DNA from: an uncultured SAR86 cluster bacterium
GTDB taxonomy: Bacteria > Pseudomonadota > Gammaproteobacteria > Magnimaribacterales > AG-339-G14
DNA length: 64,000 nt
Direction of reading: 5' to 3'
Assembly: GCA_902522825.1 (NCBI GenBank)
Contig: CABYXE010000001.1
Location: 248,001-312,000, forward strand
A model generated the notes under the pieces. That model made no database searches and was not told where the DNA came from. It saw only the letters and a program-made list of their open reading frames with translations. The position numbers and the translations under genes were made by a program. The stretch's first letter is position 1; the number at the start of each line of letters is the position of its first letter. Positions 56,569-64,000 of the stretch are shown in pieces.

Positions 56569-57287
56569 TGATCAGATTTAGGATAAAATTTGCTTTTTAT
56601 CCATCTAAATAAAGTGTTCTTTTTTAAACTAATTCGATCAATCTCTAAATAAAGGTCATCTAATTCTTTAGGACTTGAAAACATATCAGCTCTAGAGACT
56701 ATTTTTTCACTTGGGTCTAGTTCTTTAACTATTTTTGCAGGATTCCCTGCAACTATTACATTCGGTGGTACATCCTTGATCACAACAGTCCTTGCTCCTA
56801 CTATTGAATTCTTTCCAATAGTCACTCCTTTGCTTACGATCGCTCCATCGCCTATCCAAACATTGTCTTCTAGAACAACTTCTTTAGATTGTCCTACTGG
56901 AAGTGCTCGATCATAAATGCCGTGCCAATCTGAATCCGAAATATAAGCACTGTTTGCGAACATGCAAGAGTTACCGATTTTAATCTTAGTAGCTGCAGAA
57001 ACTCGTACTCCTGGACTAAACAAACAAAAATTACCTATTTCAATTTTTCCGTTGTGTTTATCTGCATTCCAAGTTGTTAGGTGTATGTGTGAGTCTGGAG
57101 CAGAGATGAAAGTAGCAAAATCTCCAACAGAGATCCCCTCTCCATTTACATGGAGATATTTAATTCCCAAAACTAATGGTCCAACACCCAATTTTTCAAA
57201 TTGAGGTGAAATTACATTTTTTATATATTTTTGGTCAAACCACCAATGAATACGTTTTAACCAAAAGGGGCGATTATCTCTTCTAAT
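56565..57287 (-). CDS. Left-handed beta-helix acyltransferase (WbbJ/LbH type), probable ATT start
   Basis: Hexapeptide-repeat acyltransferase with repeats at about 75-190 of the longer frame (IGNFCLFSPGVRV; IGDGAIVSKGVTIGKNSIVGA; VIAGNPAKIVKE). Acyl group and acceptor are unknown; it may modify sugars or lipids. The first conventional start (TTG, 57189-57191) has no ribosome site. The same frame is open upstream and reads like protein (RRDNRPFWLKRIHWWFD...), beginning at an ATT (57285-57287) with GGAG (57296-57299) 8 nt before it. Related proteins begin with MRRxxRPYWL-like segments, so I prefer the ATT start (240 residues). Confidence 0.72.
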   Translation of the reverse strand: MRRDNRPFWLKRIHWWFDQKYIKNVISPQFEKLGVGPLVLGIKYLHVNGEGISVGDFATFISAPDSHIHLTTWNADKHNGKIEIGNFCLFSPGVRVSAATKIKIGNSCMFANSAYISDSDWHGIYDRALPVGQSKEVVLEDNVWIGDGAIVSKGVTIGKNSIVGARTVVIKDVPPNVIVAGNPAKIVKELDPSEKIVSRADMFSSPKELDDLYLEIDRISLKKNTLFRWIKSKFYPKSDQ

Positions 57288-57333
57288 TTTTTTATCTCCA
57301 AGATAGTTTCAAGTAGTATCATACCCTACCTTT

Positions 57334-58746
57334 ATGAAAGAAATCGAAGATAAGCCCTCTGAATTAGCTTCTCAAGCTTCAAATAAAATAAGTTTTGAGA
57401 TAAAAACATTCGCTAGTTTGGTTATTCCTATTTATTTTTCTCAGCTGGCTGCTCATGCTACAGGTGTAATTTCTGCCTTAATGACAGGAAGCTATAATAC
57501 GTTGGATCAAGCTGCGGTGGCGACAGGAAATATGTTATTTTGGCCTGTTTTCTTTGGCTTGGGAGGAAGCTTATTCATTGTTACTGCTTTTGTAGCTCAA
57601 TTTTATGGTGCAAAAAGAAATACAGAAATTGGTCCTCTTCTAAAGCAAGCTTTTTGGCTCTGTATTCCATTAATAATTTTAGTAACTATATATTTGAGTT
57701 ATGTGAGTCAAATCTTAGATTTTTTTGGAACTCCAGAAGAAGTTCAGAAAATAACTAAAGGTTATCTAACGGGTTTAATGATAGGAACCCCAGCGCTATT
57801 TTTGTTTCAACCTCTTAAGTCATTTAGTGAAGGCATTACAAGACCGCTTCCAGTCACAGTCATCAATATAGGCATGGTAACTTTAAGCGCGATTTTAAAT
57901 TATGGGTTTATTTTCGGAAACTTTGGTCTCCCTGAACTTGGTGGAGCTGGTTGCGGTATCTCTTTTGCAATATCTTCTTGGAGTGCGTTGTTAGCACTAG
58001 TAATTTATATTTATTTTTCCAAACATTACCAATCAGCCAAGTTATTTACGAAATACGAAAAACCTAATTTAGAAAAAATTACTGAAATTTTTAAGTTAGG
58101 CTTTCCAATTGGAGCATGTATTTTTGTCGAATTTGGTCTTTTTAGTGGCAGCGGTCTTTTGTTGAGTAATCTTGGTGAACAAACTATCGCTGCGCATGCT
58201 ATTGCTATGCAAGTCACAACCGTGACATTCATGCTTCCTTTATCAGTTGGCTTAGCTGCAGCGGTCAGAACCGGTAATCTTTTAGGGGCAGGAGATTTTG
58301 TTGCAGCAAGATATTCTTCTTTTTTTGCCATTGTGGTTGCAGTGACATTAGCATCTTTTAATTTTTTAGCTTTAATCTTTTTCGGCGATTATTTTGCTGC
58401 ATTTTTCAATGCGGATAGATCTATTATTGCTTTATCAAGCTCCCTTTTATTCATTGCTGCTTTCATGCAACTATCAGATGGAGTTAGTTTTACTGGTCAA
58501 GGAGCCCTTAGAGGCTATAAAGATACACTTGCCCCTATGTATATTATGATTTTAGCTTTTTGGTTCTTTGGTTTGCCTATTGGTTACTCTCTCGGACTGA
58601 CCGATACTTTTATTCCTGCATTAGGCGCTTATGGAATGTGGATTGGTATGTGTTGTGGCGTTATTCTAGCTTCAATTCTAGTCTTTTTTAGACTTGATAA
58701 AACTACTAAAAAAGCCATATCAGACAAAAACTTTAAAGTTTTTTAA
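57334..58746 (+). CDS. MATE-family efflux transporter
   Basis: Multidrug and toxic-compound extrusion family (NorM-like) of 470 residues with about 12 membrane spans in two similar halves. Family segments are LVIPIYFSQLAAHATGVISALMTG near 30-53, GVSFTGQGALRGYKDT near 390 and GLPIGYSLG. These are cation-coupled antiporters; the substrate is unknown. It is divergent from the acyltransferase gene with a 46-bp gap, and precedes the nucleotidyltransferase-cupin gene by 25 bp. Confidence 0.9.
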   Translation: MKEIEDKPSELASQASNKISFEIKTFASLVIPIYFSQLAAHATGVISALMTGSYNTLDQAAVATGNMLFWPVFFGLGGSLFIVTAFVAQFYGAKRNTEIGPLLKQAFWLCIPLIILVTIYLSYVSQILDFFGTPEEVQKITKGYLTGLMIGTPALFLFQPLKSFSEGITRPLPVTVINIGMVTLSAILNYGFIFGNFGLPELGGAGCGISFAISSWSALLALVIYIYFSKHYQSAKLFTKYEKPNLEKITEIFKLGFPIGACIFVEFGLFSGSGLLLSNLGEQTIAAHAIAMQVTTVTFMLPLSVGLAAAVRTGNLLGAGDFVAARYSSFFAIVVAVTLASFNFLALIFFGDYFAAFFNADRSIIALSSSLLFIAAFMQLSDGVSFTGQGALRGYKDTLAPMYIMILAFWFFGLPIGYSLGLTDTFIPALGAYGMWIGMCCGVILASILVFFRLDKTTKKAISDKNFKVF

Positions 58747-58771
58747 GTTAAAAATAAATTAAAATAAATAT

Positions 58772-59548
58772 ATGAAAATTGTCGTTGTAAGCGGTGGCTT
58801 TGATCCAATTCACTCTGGTCATATATCGTATTTTAAGTCAGCAAAAGGGCTTGGGGAAAAACTCATTGTTGCTTTGAATAGTGATGCCTGGTTAATAAAA
58901 AAGAAAGAAAAATTTTTCATGCCATTTGAAGAGCGAAAAATAATTATAGAGAATCTATCAATGGTTGATGAAGTGATTGATTTTGATGACGACGAATTTG
59001 GAAGTGCTTCGCAAGCTTTAATCAAAATAAAAGGTTTTTATCCGAAAGATGAAATCATATTCTGTAATGGCGGAGATCGAACGAAAGATAATATTCCTGA
59101 AATGCAAATTAAAGATATACTTTTTGAATTTGGTGTTGGTGGAGAAGATAAAAAAAATTCATCCAGCTGGATTTTAAAAGATTATCAATACGATAAAGAA
59201 AAAAGAGTTTGGGGAGAATTTTATAACTTGTTTTCTAATGATTTTTTAAAGCTCAAAGAATTAATTATAAAACCAAAACAAGGAATGAGTTTTCAGAAAC
59301 ATTTTTTAAGAAATGAGATTTGGTTTGTAAGTAAAGGTCAATGCTCAGTAAATTTTAGTAAAGATGACCCAGATAATTTTGAGGAAATTTCTCTCCATAC
59401 TGAAGAAACTTTTCATGTGCAAAAAGAAGCTTGGCATCAAATTTTTAATCCCTTTGATGAACCCTGCCACATAATTGAAATTCAATACGGGGAAGAAACT
59501 AACGAAGACGATATTGAGCGACTAAGATACTACAAAGATGAAGATTGA
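58772..59548 (+). CDS. Nucleotidyltransferase-cupin fusion protein
   Basis: A two-domain protein of 258 residues. Residues 1-130 are a cytidylyltransferase-like (RfaE-C/TagD) fold: SGGFDPIHSGH with HxGH at 14-17, ALNSDAWLI and a GGDRTKDN loop near 98-105. About 145-258 is a cupin of the mannose-6-phosphate isomerase type II kind: RVWGEFYNL, KPKQGMSFQKHF, WFVSKGQCSVNF and EAWHQIFNP...IIEIQYGE. Both domains suggest activated sugar or polyol metabolism (inference). I do not know the activity. Its last 11 bp overlap tusA. Confidence 0.75.
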   Translation: MKIVVVSGGFDPIHSGHISYFKSAKGLGEKLIVALNSDAWLIKKKEKFFMPFEERKIIIENLSMVDEVIDFDDDEFGSASQALIKIKGFYPKDEIIFCNGGDRTKDNIPEMQIKDILFEFGVGGEDKKNSSSWILKDYQYDKEKRVWGEFYNLFSNDFLKLKELIIKPKQGMSFQKHFLRNEIWFVSKGQCSVNFSKDDPDNFEEISLHTEETFHVQKEAWHQIFNPFDEPCHIIEIQYGEETNEDDIERLRYYKDED

Positions 59549-59753
59549 TGCTGTAGGCTTGATTTGCCCCGAGCCAATTATGCTTCTTCATAAAGCCATT
59601 CACGAATCCAACTCTGGAGACATTGTTGAGCTAATAGCAACTGATCCGGTTGCAAAAAAAGATGTAGAGAAATTTTGCGAATTTTTAAACCACAAATTAC
59701 TTTCTTTTGAAACAAAAAAAGATCAGCTTATTTTTAAAGTTCAAAAAAAGTAG
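59538..59753 (+). CDS. TusA-family sulfurtransferase
   Basis: This 71-residue single-domain protein has the persulfide-carrying Cys10 in the motif LICPEP (the family's CPxP) and the usual beta-alpha-beta-alpha-beta-beta pattern, ending LIFKVQKK. TusA relays sulfur for tRNA 2-thiouridine; paralogues serve other sulfur transfers. The start overlaps the fusion gene by 11 bp, which suggests coupling. Without the rest of the Tus system here I give the family only. Confidence 0.85.
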   Translation: MKIDAVGLICPEPIMLLHKAIHESNSGDIVELIATDPVAKKDVEKFCEFLNHKLLSFETKKDQLIFKVQKK

Positions 59754-59800
59754 AATTTAGATTGCCTTCTAAAAGTCTTTTCTGTAAAAAATCAAAAAAA

Positions 59801-60217
59801 CTAATCTCTTTGATCTCTGAGTTTTTCTAAACTAAGTTTGTCTTTTAGACTCATTAAATAAGCCGCACCAGCAAGAATTAATACAGCACTGGCCTCAGCT
59901 ATTATTATCAATGCGTCCATATCTTTGTTTTGCATAACAATCAATCTGCAAAGTGCCGTTATGGCAATGATGATGGGCAAAGTTACCGGAATTCTTTTGG
60001 AGCTATAAAATGCAGCCACCATTGCAAGAATTTCCGTAAATATAAAAAGCATGAATAAGTCTGCCAATACAATTTTTTGTAACAAATACATTTGAAACAA
60101 ATGTTGCAAAGAGGCTATGCAAGTTGCTATTCCAATTATAACTAATAAGACTTTTTCACTAGCTGAGGTAAGCCAGTGAATACTGTCTACTGATTTTTTT
60201 TCTTCTGACATATGCAA
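59801..60217 (-). CDS. PsiE-family membrane protein
   Basis: The 138-residue protein has four membrane segments (about 24-45, 50-68, 74-92 and 104-123). Central motifs such as LFMLFIFTEILAMVAAFY and ITALCRLIVMQNKDM match the phosphate-starvation-inducible PsiE family. Function is unknown, and no Pho box was obvious upstream. The start could be the first or the second Met (MHMSEEKK). It stands alone, convergent with tusA. Confidence 0.78.
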   Translation of the reverse strand: MHMSEEKKSVDSIHWLTSASEKVLLVIIGIATCIASLQHLFQMYLLQKIVLADLFMLFIFTEILAMVAAFYSSKRIPVTLPIIIAITALCRLIVMQNKDMDALIIIAEASAVLILAGAAYLMSLKDKLSLEKLRDQRD

Positions 60218-60289
60218 ATTATCATCAAAATCTGCTTTTTAAGCTAGTTAAAAATTTAATTTAATTTAAAATTATTTCATGGTTTTGAC

Positions 60290-60910
60290 ATGATTAAAAT
60301 TTGGGGATCCAAAACTCCAAGAAGTCTGCGCCCTATCTGGATGGCAGAAGAATTAGAGATTGAATATGAGCTCTTGCCTATAAGTCCTAGGAGCGGTGAA
60401 ACTTTAACTAAGGAATACACCAACCTTAATCCCAAACAAAAAATTCCTTTCATGGAACATGAAGACTTTAAACTTTCTGAAAGTTTAGCCATATGTAAAT
60501 ATCTACAAAATACTTTTTCTTCTAATAATTTATTTATTCCCCAGACGGCTCAGGAACTTGCTGAAGAAGATGAATGGTGCAGTTTTATTTATGGAGAATT
60601 AGATGAAACTTGTCTTTATGTCATGAGACGACACTACGACTTAACCGATATTTATGGCTCAGCACCAAATGTCGTAGATGCTTGCAGAGAATACTTAAAG
60701 CGTCAGTTTCTTGTTATCGATAAATATCTCAAAAATAAAAAGCATTTATTAGATCAAGGTTTTGGTGTGGCTGATATTTTCTTGGTATCTTGTTTGGATT
60801 GGGCAGTTTTCTATGAGTTTGAATTGCCAAAAAATATTAAAATGTATAAAGAAAAAATTTCTGAACGGAAAGCATATAAAAAGGCAATGGAAATAAACTA
60901 TCAAAATTAA
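60290..60910 (+). CDS. Glutathione S-transferase family protein
   Basis: The 206-residue protein has a thioredoxin-like N-terminal domain (IKIWGSKTPRSLRPIWMAEELEIEYE at about 2-27, cis-Pro in KQKIPFMEHED, then LSESLAICKYL at 62-72) and an all-helical C-terminal domain with VADIFLVSCLDW near 160. The glutathione-binding acidic residue is in the E-S-L-A turn (Glu64-Ser65). The substrate is unknown. It is 3 bp before the CoA-transferase gene, so co-expressed with it. Confidence 0.86.
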   Translation: MIKIWGSKTPRSLRPIWMAEELEIEYELLPISPRSGETLTKEYTNLNPKQKIPFMEHEDFKLSESLAICKYLQNTFSSNNLFIPQTAQELAEEDEWCSFIYGELDETCLYVMRRHYDLTDIYGSAPNVVDACREYLKRQFLVIDKYLKNKKHLLDQGFGVADIFLVSCLDWAVFYEFELPKNIKMYKEKISERKAYKKAMEINYQN

Positions 60911-60913
60911 ACT

Positions 60914-62098
60914 ATGGGACCACTTGAAGGAGTAAAAGTATTGGATTTAACTGGCATGGTTTCAGGACCTGTTGGTGCCATGATGCTTGCGGATCAGGGT
61001 GCAGAAGTAATTAAAGTTGAACCCATAACTGGCGAGCTAGTGAGACATATGGCTGCACCTCATAATGGTGTAAATCCCGTTTTCTTTTCATGCAATCGAG
61101 GCAAAAAATCAATCGCATTAAATCTTAAATCTGAAGAAGGAAAACAGATATTATTCAAGTTAGCAGCTGAAGCGGATGTCTTTATGCAAAATTTCCGTCC
61201 CGGCGCCGTTGACCGAATGGGTATAGGAGAAAAAACTATCCGGGAGATTAATAATAAAATAATTTATGTCTCTATCAGTGGCTTTGGTAACAAAGGACCT
61301 TATGCCAACTCAAGAGTCTATGACCCAGTTATTCAAGCTCTATCTGGTGCAACTGATATTCAAGCTGATAGAGAAACTGAAACGCCAAAAATGTTCAGAA
61401 TTATTATTGCTGACAAAGTAACCGCTCTTACCTCTGCTCAGGCTGTATCCTCTGCTTTATATGCCCGTGAAAAAAATGGAAAAGGTCAGCATATAGAATT
61501 ATCTATGCTCGATAGTATGTTGTCTTTCTTTTGGCCGGAAGGCATGGCAGGAATTGTTTATGCTGAAAATGAGATAGATGTTCGAAAACTTCAAGGAACT
61601 CAAGATTTAATATACAAAGCTAAGGATAGATATATTACTGCCGGTGCGGTATCAGATGCCGAGTGGGAAGGCATGTGCAAAGCGTTGAATAGAGAAGATT
61701 TAATAAATGATGAAAGATTTGCAACCCCGTCTGGGCGAGTCTCCAATGCTCAAGTTAGAAAAGAAATAACTGGGGAAGAGATTTCAAAATGGAATGGTGA
61801 AGAAATCCTCCTGCGCCTTCAAAAAGAAGGTGTGCCTAGTGCGCCATTACTTAATCGAATGGAGCTATTGGATAATGAACAAATTATTTCTAATGATTCT
61901 ATATTGCGAACTGACTACGAAGGTTTTGGTGAAGTCAGACAAGCGAAGTCCGCAGCTCATTTTAGTGAGACACCCAGTGAAATTTCCAAACCTGCTCCTA
62001 AATTAGGAGAACATACGCTCGAGATCCTTTCCTCCATTAAATATAGTGATGAAGATAAAGAAAGGCTTATTAAAGAAGGTGTCGTTGCTGTTAGTTAA
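60914..62098 (+). CDS. CaiB/BaiF (class III) CoA-transferase
   Basis: The enzyme moves CoA between acyl groups via an aspartyl thioester. The 394-residue protein starts MGPLEGVKVLDLTGMVSGP, and has GAEVIKVEP, NRGKKSIALNLKSEEGK, FMQNFRPGAVDRMGI, YVSISGFGNKGPYANSRVYDPVIQA (about 118-142, the region leading to the catalytic Asp near 165-170) and ELSMLDSMLSF. The donor and acceptor cannot be inferred. It is in tandem with a GST gene. Confidence 0.92.
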   Translation: MGPLEGVKVLDLTGMVSGPVGAMMLADQGAEVIKVEPITGELVRHMAAPHNGVNPVFFSCNRGKKSIALNLKSEEGKQILFKLAAEADVFMQNFRPGAVDRMGIGEKTIREINNKIIYVSISGFGNKGPYANSRVYDPVIQALSGATDIQADRETETPKMFRIIIADKVTALTSAQAVSSALYAREKNGKGQHIELSMLDSMLSFFWPEGMAGIVYAENEIDVRKLQGTQDLIYKAKDRYITAGAVSDAEWEGMCKALNREDLINDERFATPSGRVSNAQVRKEITGEEISKWNGEEILLRLQKEGVPSAPLLNRMELLDNEQIISNDSILRTDYEGFGEVRQAKSAAHFSETPSEISKPAPKLGEHTLEILSSIKYSDEDKERLIKEGVVAVS

Positions 62099-62125
62099 AA
62101 GTATTTCAGAGTTAGGAGAGCTTAT

Positions 62126-62725
62126 TTAAGCATCCTTAAAACCTGCCATTTTATCCATGGCTTTAATTCTTGATTCTGGAACACCGGCATCGACAACGTC
62201 ATCGTGAAATCTTTTATAAGTATAGGGTTTTATTTTTTTTCTAGTATTTAAAAAATAAACAAATAAACCCCATATATTCAATCCCAAGCAAAGATAAAAA
62301 ATTTCAGCTCTTATTAAGTCAGAAAATAAAATAAACATAATTAATGAAAGATAAGTCTCTGGCTTTGTTAGCAACATAGTTAAAGCTAATCTTTCAGGAG
62401 GCAATATCATCCAGAGCAGCATCATTATCAACGCAAGACCTATGAACAAAAGTTCTATTTCAAATCTTGTTACTGCCCCTTCTATAATTCCATTAAGAGC
62501 TATAAAACCAAGAAAAAAACAAATTGCGGCATGGAATTTATGTTGCATCTTATCTTCCATAAATAAATATGAATTAAGTTTTCCATTAAGATTAGTCCAT
62601 GAAGGTAATTTTCTAAAGAAGTCATCAAAAATCTCAACTATACCTATCCCTAAATAAACAATTGTCTCCACCCAAAGAACTATTTTAAGAGCTAGAGTTA
62701 ATTCAAAAATTTCCGTTGTACTCAT
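62126..62725 (-). CDS. Integral membrane protein, unrecognised (199 aa)
   Basis: The protein has about five membrane segments (7-27, 63-82, 85-108, 112-135 and 138-158), with a soluble basic C-terminal tail of 40 residues (KKIKPYTYKRFHDDVVDAGV...MDKMAGFKDA). A loop rich in His/Lys/Met lies at 55-65 (MEDKMQHKFHAA). I do not recognise the family. It overlaps the 138-aa gene by 4 bp, so the two are translationally coupled. Confidence 0.75.
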   Translation of the reverse strand: MSTTEIFELTLALKIVLWVETIVYLGIGIVEIFDDFFRKLPSWTNLNGKLNSYLFMEDKMQHKFHAAICFFLGFIALNGIIEGAVTRFEIELLFIGLALIMMLLWMILPPERLALTMLLTKPETYLSLIMFILFSDLIRAEIFYLCLGLNIWGLFVYFLNTRKKIKPYTYKRFHDDVVDAGVPESRIKAMDKMAGFKDA

Positions 62726-63138
62726 TCTTCTACCTTATCAAATTCAGGATTGGGTTCAAGGATTGTTAGCTTTTGGAAGAATTGTTCTTTTAATTCTTTG
62801 ACGTTTGTCGGATTTCCATAATCTTTGAATGCAATCTTGCTAAAAATTTCTATCATCTCATTCTCTGTCTCGCCAATTACACATGGAAATTGATAATTTT
62901 TATCATGAATATTTTTTGGAATTTCATTGCGATGTAATATTTTTACTTTGTATTGTTTTTTTAGTTCTTTGATAAATTTTAACCATTCAAATCTTACAAA
63001 GAATTTACTATGAGAGATATCACATAGTTCGCATTCATTCTTTTTTTTTAATAGATTTTTATTAATCCAGTATTTGATTTCATTCCATATCCCGCCGTCT
63101 GCGTCATAGATAAAATAAACAGACTTAAGTTGTATCAT
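62722..63138 (-). CDS. Uncharacterised soluble protein with CxxC-type motif (138 aa)
   Basis: The protein begins VYFIYDADGGIWNEIKYWINK and has NECELCDISHSKFF near 35-48 with a CxLC pair and a nearby His. It continues with KVKILHRNEIP and a C-terminal EPNPEFDKVEE. The opening looks like a thioredoxin-superfamily strand-loop with Y-D-A-D-G in place of the redox dipeptide. Similar small proteins of unknown function exist, but I cannot name one with confidence. It is coupled to the membrane protein downstream. Confidence 0.7.
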   Translation of the reverse strand: MIQLKSVYFIYDADGGIWNEIKYWINKNLLKKKNECELCDISHSKFFVRFEWLKFIKELKKQYKVKILHRNEIPKNIHDKNYQFPCVIGETENEMIEIFSKIAFKDYGNPTNVKELKEQFFQKLTILEPNPEFDKVEE

Positions 63139-63192
63139 TTTTCTACCTTATCAAATTCAGAACTGGATTCAATAAAGAATAGAGATTGTTCG
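63136..63192 (-). pseudogene. Remnant of a gene tail, duplicated from the 138-aa gene
   Basis: On the minus strand the frame reads ...LFFIESSSEFDKVEK and then TGA, which overlaps the 138-aa gene's ATG in the same ATGA fashion as that gene's own end (ILEPNPEFDKVEE). At DNA level, 62723-62759 and 63136-63172 match in 33 of 37 bases, with a 20-base exact core. It looks like the leftover C-terminus of an upstream paralogue. The 5' part is lost. A chance match is unlikely. Confidence 0.45.
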
Positions 63193-63230
63193 GGGCGGCA
63201 GGATTTGTACTTGCGGCTCCTAGAGCCCCA
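63191..63230 (-). other. GC-rich segment resembling the 3' end of a tRNA
   Basis: 26 of 40 bases here are G or C in an otherwise AT-rich window. On the minus strand, GCAAG-TACAAAT-CCTGC (63198-63214) has the size and loop pattern of a T-arm (four of five pairs; one change from TTCAAAT). It is directly followed by CGCCCCG-A, the length of an acceptor 3' strand. No matching 5' half or D-arm is found upstream, and CCA is replaced by ACA. It may be a decayed tRNA end. GGGGC/GCCCC at its ends also allows a plain hairpin. Confidence 0.3.
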
Positions 63231-63314
63231 GTTAAGAGCAATGCTTGGAAACTAATAAGTTACAATGATTGGAACAAAAAAAACAATTTTCACATCAAGT
63301 TAGGAAATTTATTT

Positions 63315-64000
63315 ATGACGTTTCTAGATCCTTCAAAGCCAGTAATACTTTATGGCTCGAACATTTCTTATTTCACTGGGAAGATGGAAAATTATTTTAA
63401 AATCAAAGAAATTCCTTATGAGCTTAAATCTGTAAAATATCCAAAATTTGAAAAAACTATGAAAGAAAAAGTTGGTATTCATCAAATGCCAGCAGTAGAA
63501 CTTCCAGATGGAAGGTGGATGACAGATTCTACAAAAATGATTCAGTGGTTCGAATCTCAAATTCAGAAAAATAGTCTGCTTCCCAAAGATCCTTTGCAAG
63601 CTTTTATCTGCTTTCTATTGGAAGATTGGGCTGATGAATGGTGGTGGCGTCCAGCAATGCACTACCGCTGGCATTATAGCGAAGGAGCAAATTTTGCCTC
63701 TAGACATTTAGCTGAAGAGCTTTTAAATGAAATACCAGTTCCTTTATGGATAAAAAAAATATATTTTACCAGGAGACAAAGGAACGGTTATACAACCGGT
63801 GACGGCATAACAAAAGAAAATGTTGAACAAGTAGAAGAAAACTTCTTAAGTTTGCTAAGAAATTTAGAGGTGGTATTCAAAAATAGACCCTTCTTATTTG
63901 GGAATCGTCCGTCTATCGCAGACATTGGGCTCTCTGGTCCTTTTTTTAGACATTTTGCATTAGACCCAGTTCCATTGGAAATTATTCGTCAGGAAGCGCC
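63315..64000 (+). CDS. Glutathione S-transferase family protein, cut by window edge (first 228 aa)
   Basis: An open plus-strand frame runs from the ATG at 63315 to the window end. It encodes an N-terminal thioredoxin-like domain (VILYGSNISYFTGKMENYF, then VGIHQMPAVELPDG with the cis-Pro and TDSTKMIQWFES) and a helical C-terminal domain with LLEDWADEWWWRPAMHYRW, and RPFLFGNRPSIADIGLSGPFFRHF near 204-227. This pattern is typical of GST-like proteins in marine gammaproteobacteria. TTAGGA before the ATG serves as ribosome site. The frame is open further up through the GC-rich segment to a TTG at 63186, but that extension does not look like GST. Confidence 0.85.
   Translation, partial: MTFLDPSKPVILYGSNISYFTGKMENYFKIKEIPYELKSVKYPKFEKTMKEKVGIHQMPAVELPDGRWMTDSTKMIQWFESQIQKNSLLPKDPLQAFICFLLEDWADEWWWRPAMHYRWHYSEGANFASRHLAEELLNEIPVPLWIKKIYFTRRQRNGYTTGDGITKENVEQVEENFLSLLRNLEVVFKNRPFLFGNRPSIADIGLSGPFFRHFALDPVPLEIIRQEA

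Noticed and set aside
63186-63314. Upstream in-frame extension of the last GST gene to a TTG
   Set aside because: The extension crosses the GC-rich tRNA-like patch and bears no resemblance to a GST N-terminus; the ATG at 63315 fits the domain start.
63333-63599. 88-codon minus-strand frame near the right end
   Set aside because: It is antisense to the GST gene that runs to the window edge. Its Phe/His-rich translation is typical of a shadow.

Overview
The window is a compact, AT-rich stretch (roughly one third G+C by eye) of a bacterial chromosome, almost certainly from a gammaproteobacterium. Several gene orders point there: rpoE-rseA-degP-lepA-lepB-rnc-era-recO-acpS, rpsP-rimM-trmD-rplS, xerD-dsbC...prfB-lysS, murJ-ribF-ileS-lspA-ispH, and a class Ia nrdAB pair. 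The small spacers, frequent 1-40 bp overlaps, many acyl-CoA/CoA-transferase/SDR genes, a nickel superoxide dismutase and the AT-rich codon use suggest a streamlined marine lineage of the SAR86 type. That last placement is inference. I saw no insertion sequence, prophage, CRISPR array or intact tRNA/rRNA gene.

Layout. 1-11.6 kb is one long minus-strand block: sdhE, then the sigma-E stress module (rpoE, rseA, degP), then lepA, lepB, rnc, era, recO, a DUF3604 lipoprotein, acpS, an isoprenylcysteine-methyltransferase-like membrane protein and adk (cut by the window edge). 11.6-13.0 kb holds ygfZ and ung, convergent and overlapping. 12,975-13,339 is the only gene-free stretch above 300 bp and looks like a replication-origin-type element: two perfect DnaA boxes in inverted orientation, a third near-match, a GATC, an IHF consensus and a long A/T tract. 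13.3-17.7 kb has an SDR, serA, argF and glpK. 17.8-27.1 kb is mainly plus-strand: nrdAB (tandem NrdR boxes and a DnaA box upstream), a glycerophosphodiesterase, an SMP-30 protein, a thiolase and mdh, with one SDR opposed.

27.1-39.9 kb is a second long minus block: rpsP-rimM-trmD-rplS, xerD, dsbC, alaC, hom, thrC, prfB (with the programmed +1 frameshift), lysS, then an acyl-CoA dehydrogenase/phosphotransferase/DUF6285 module ending in an unlisted 41-aa membrane peptide. 40-42.6 kb has a CorC-type CBS protein, a small membrane protein, and sodN-sodX preceded by a 50-aa His-containing membrane peptide. 42.6-57.3 kb is a third minus block: groSL, a VanZ-like protein, a peptidoglycan recycling set (ampG, yajQ, ampD, dadA), ispH-lspA-ileS-ribF-murJ, msrB, pdxB and an acyltransferase that probably starts at an ATT codon. 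57.3-64 kb is accessory: MATE transporter, a nucleotidyltransferase-cupin fusion, tusA, a PsiE-like protein, two GSTs (the last cut by the window edge), a CaiB CoA-transferase, two uncharacterised proteins, and a short GC-rich segment resembling the 3' end of a tRNA.

Most of the window is housekeeping. The parts most worth a second look are the origin-like element at 13.0 kb, the small peptide coupled to sodN, the nucleotidyltransferase-cupin fusion, and the remnant/tRNA-like patch at 63.14-63.23 kb.
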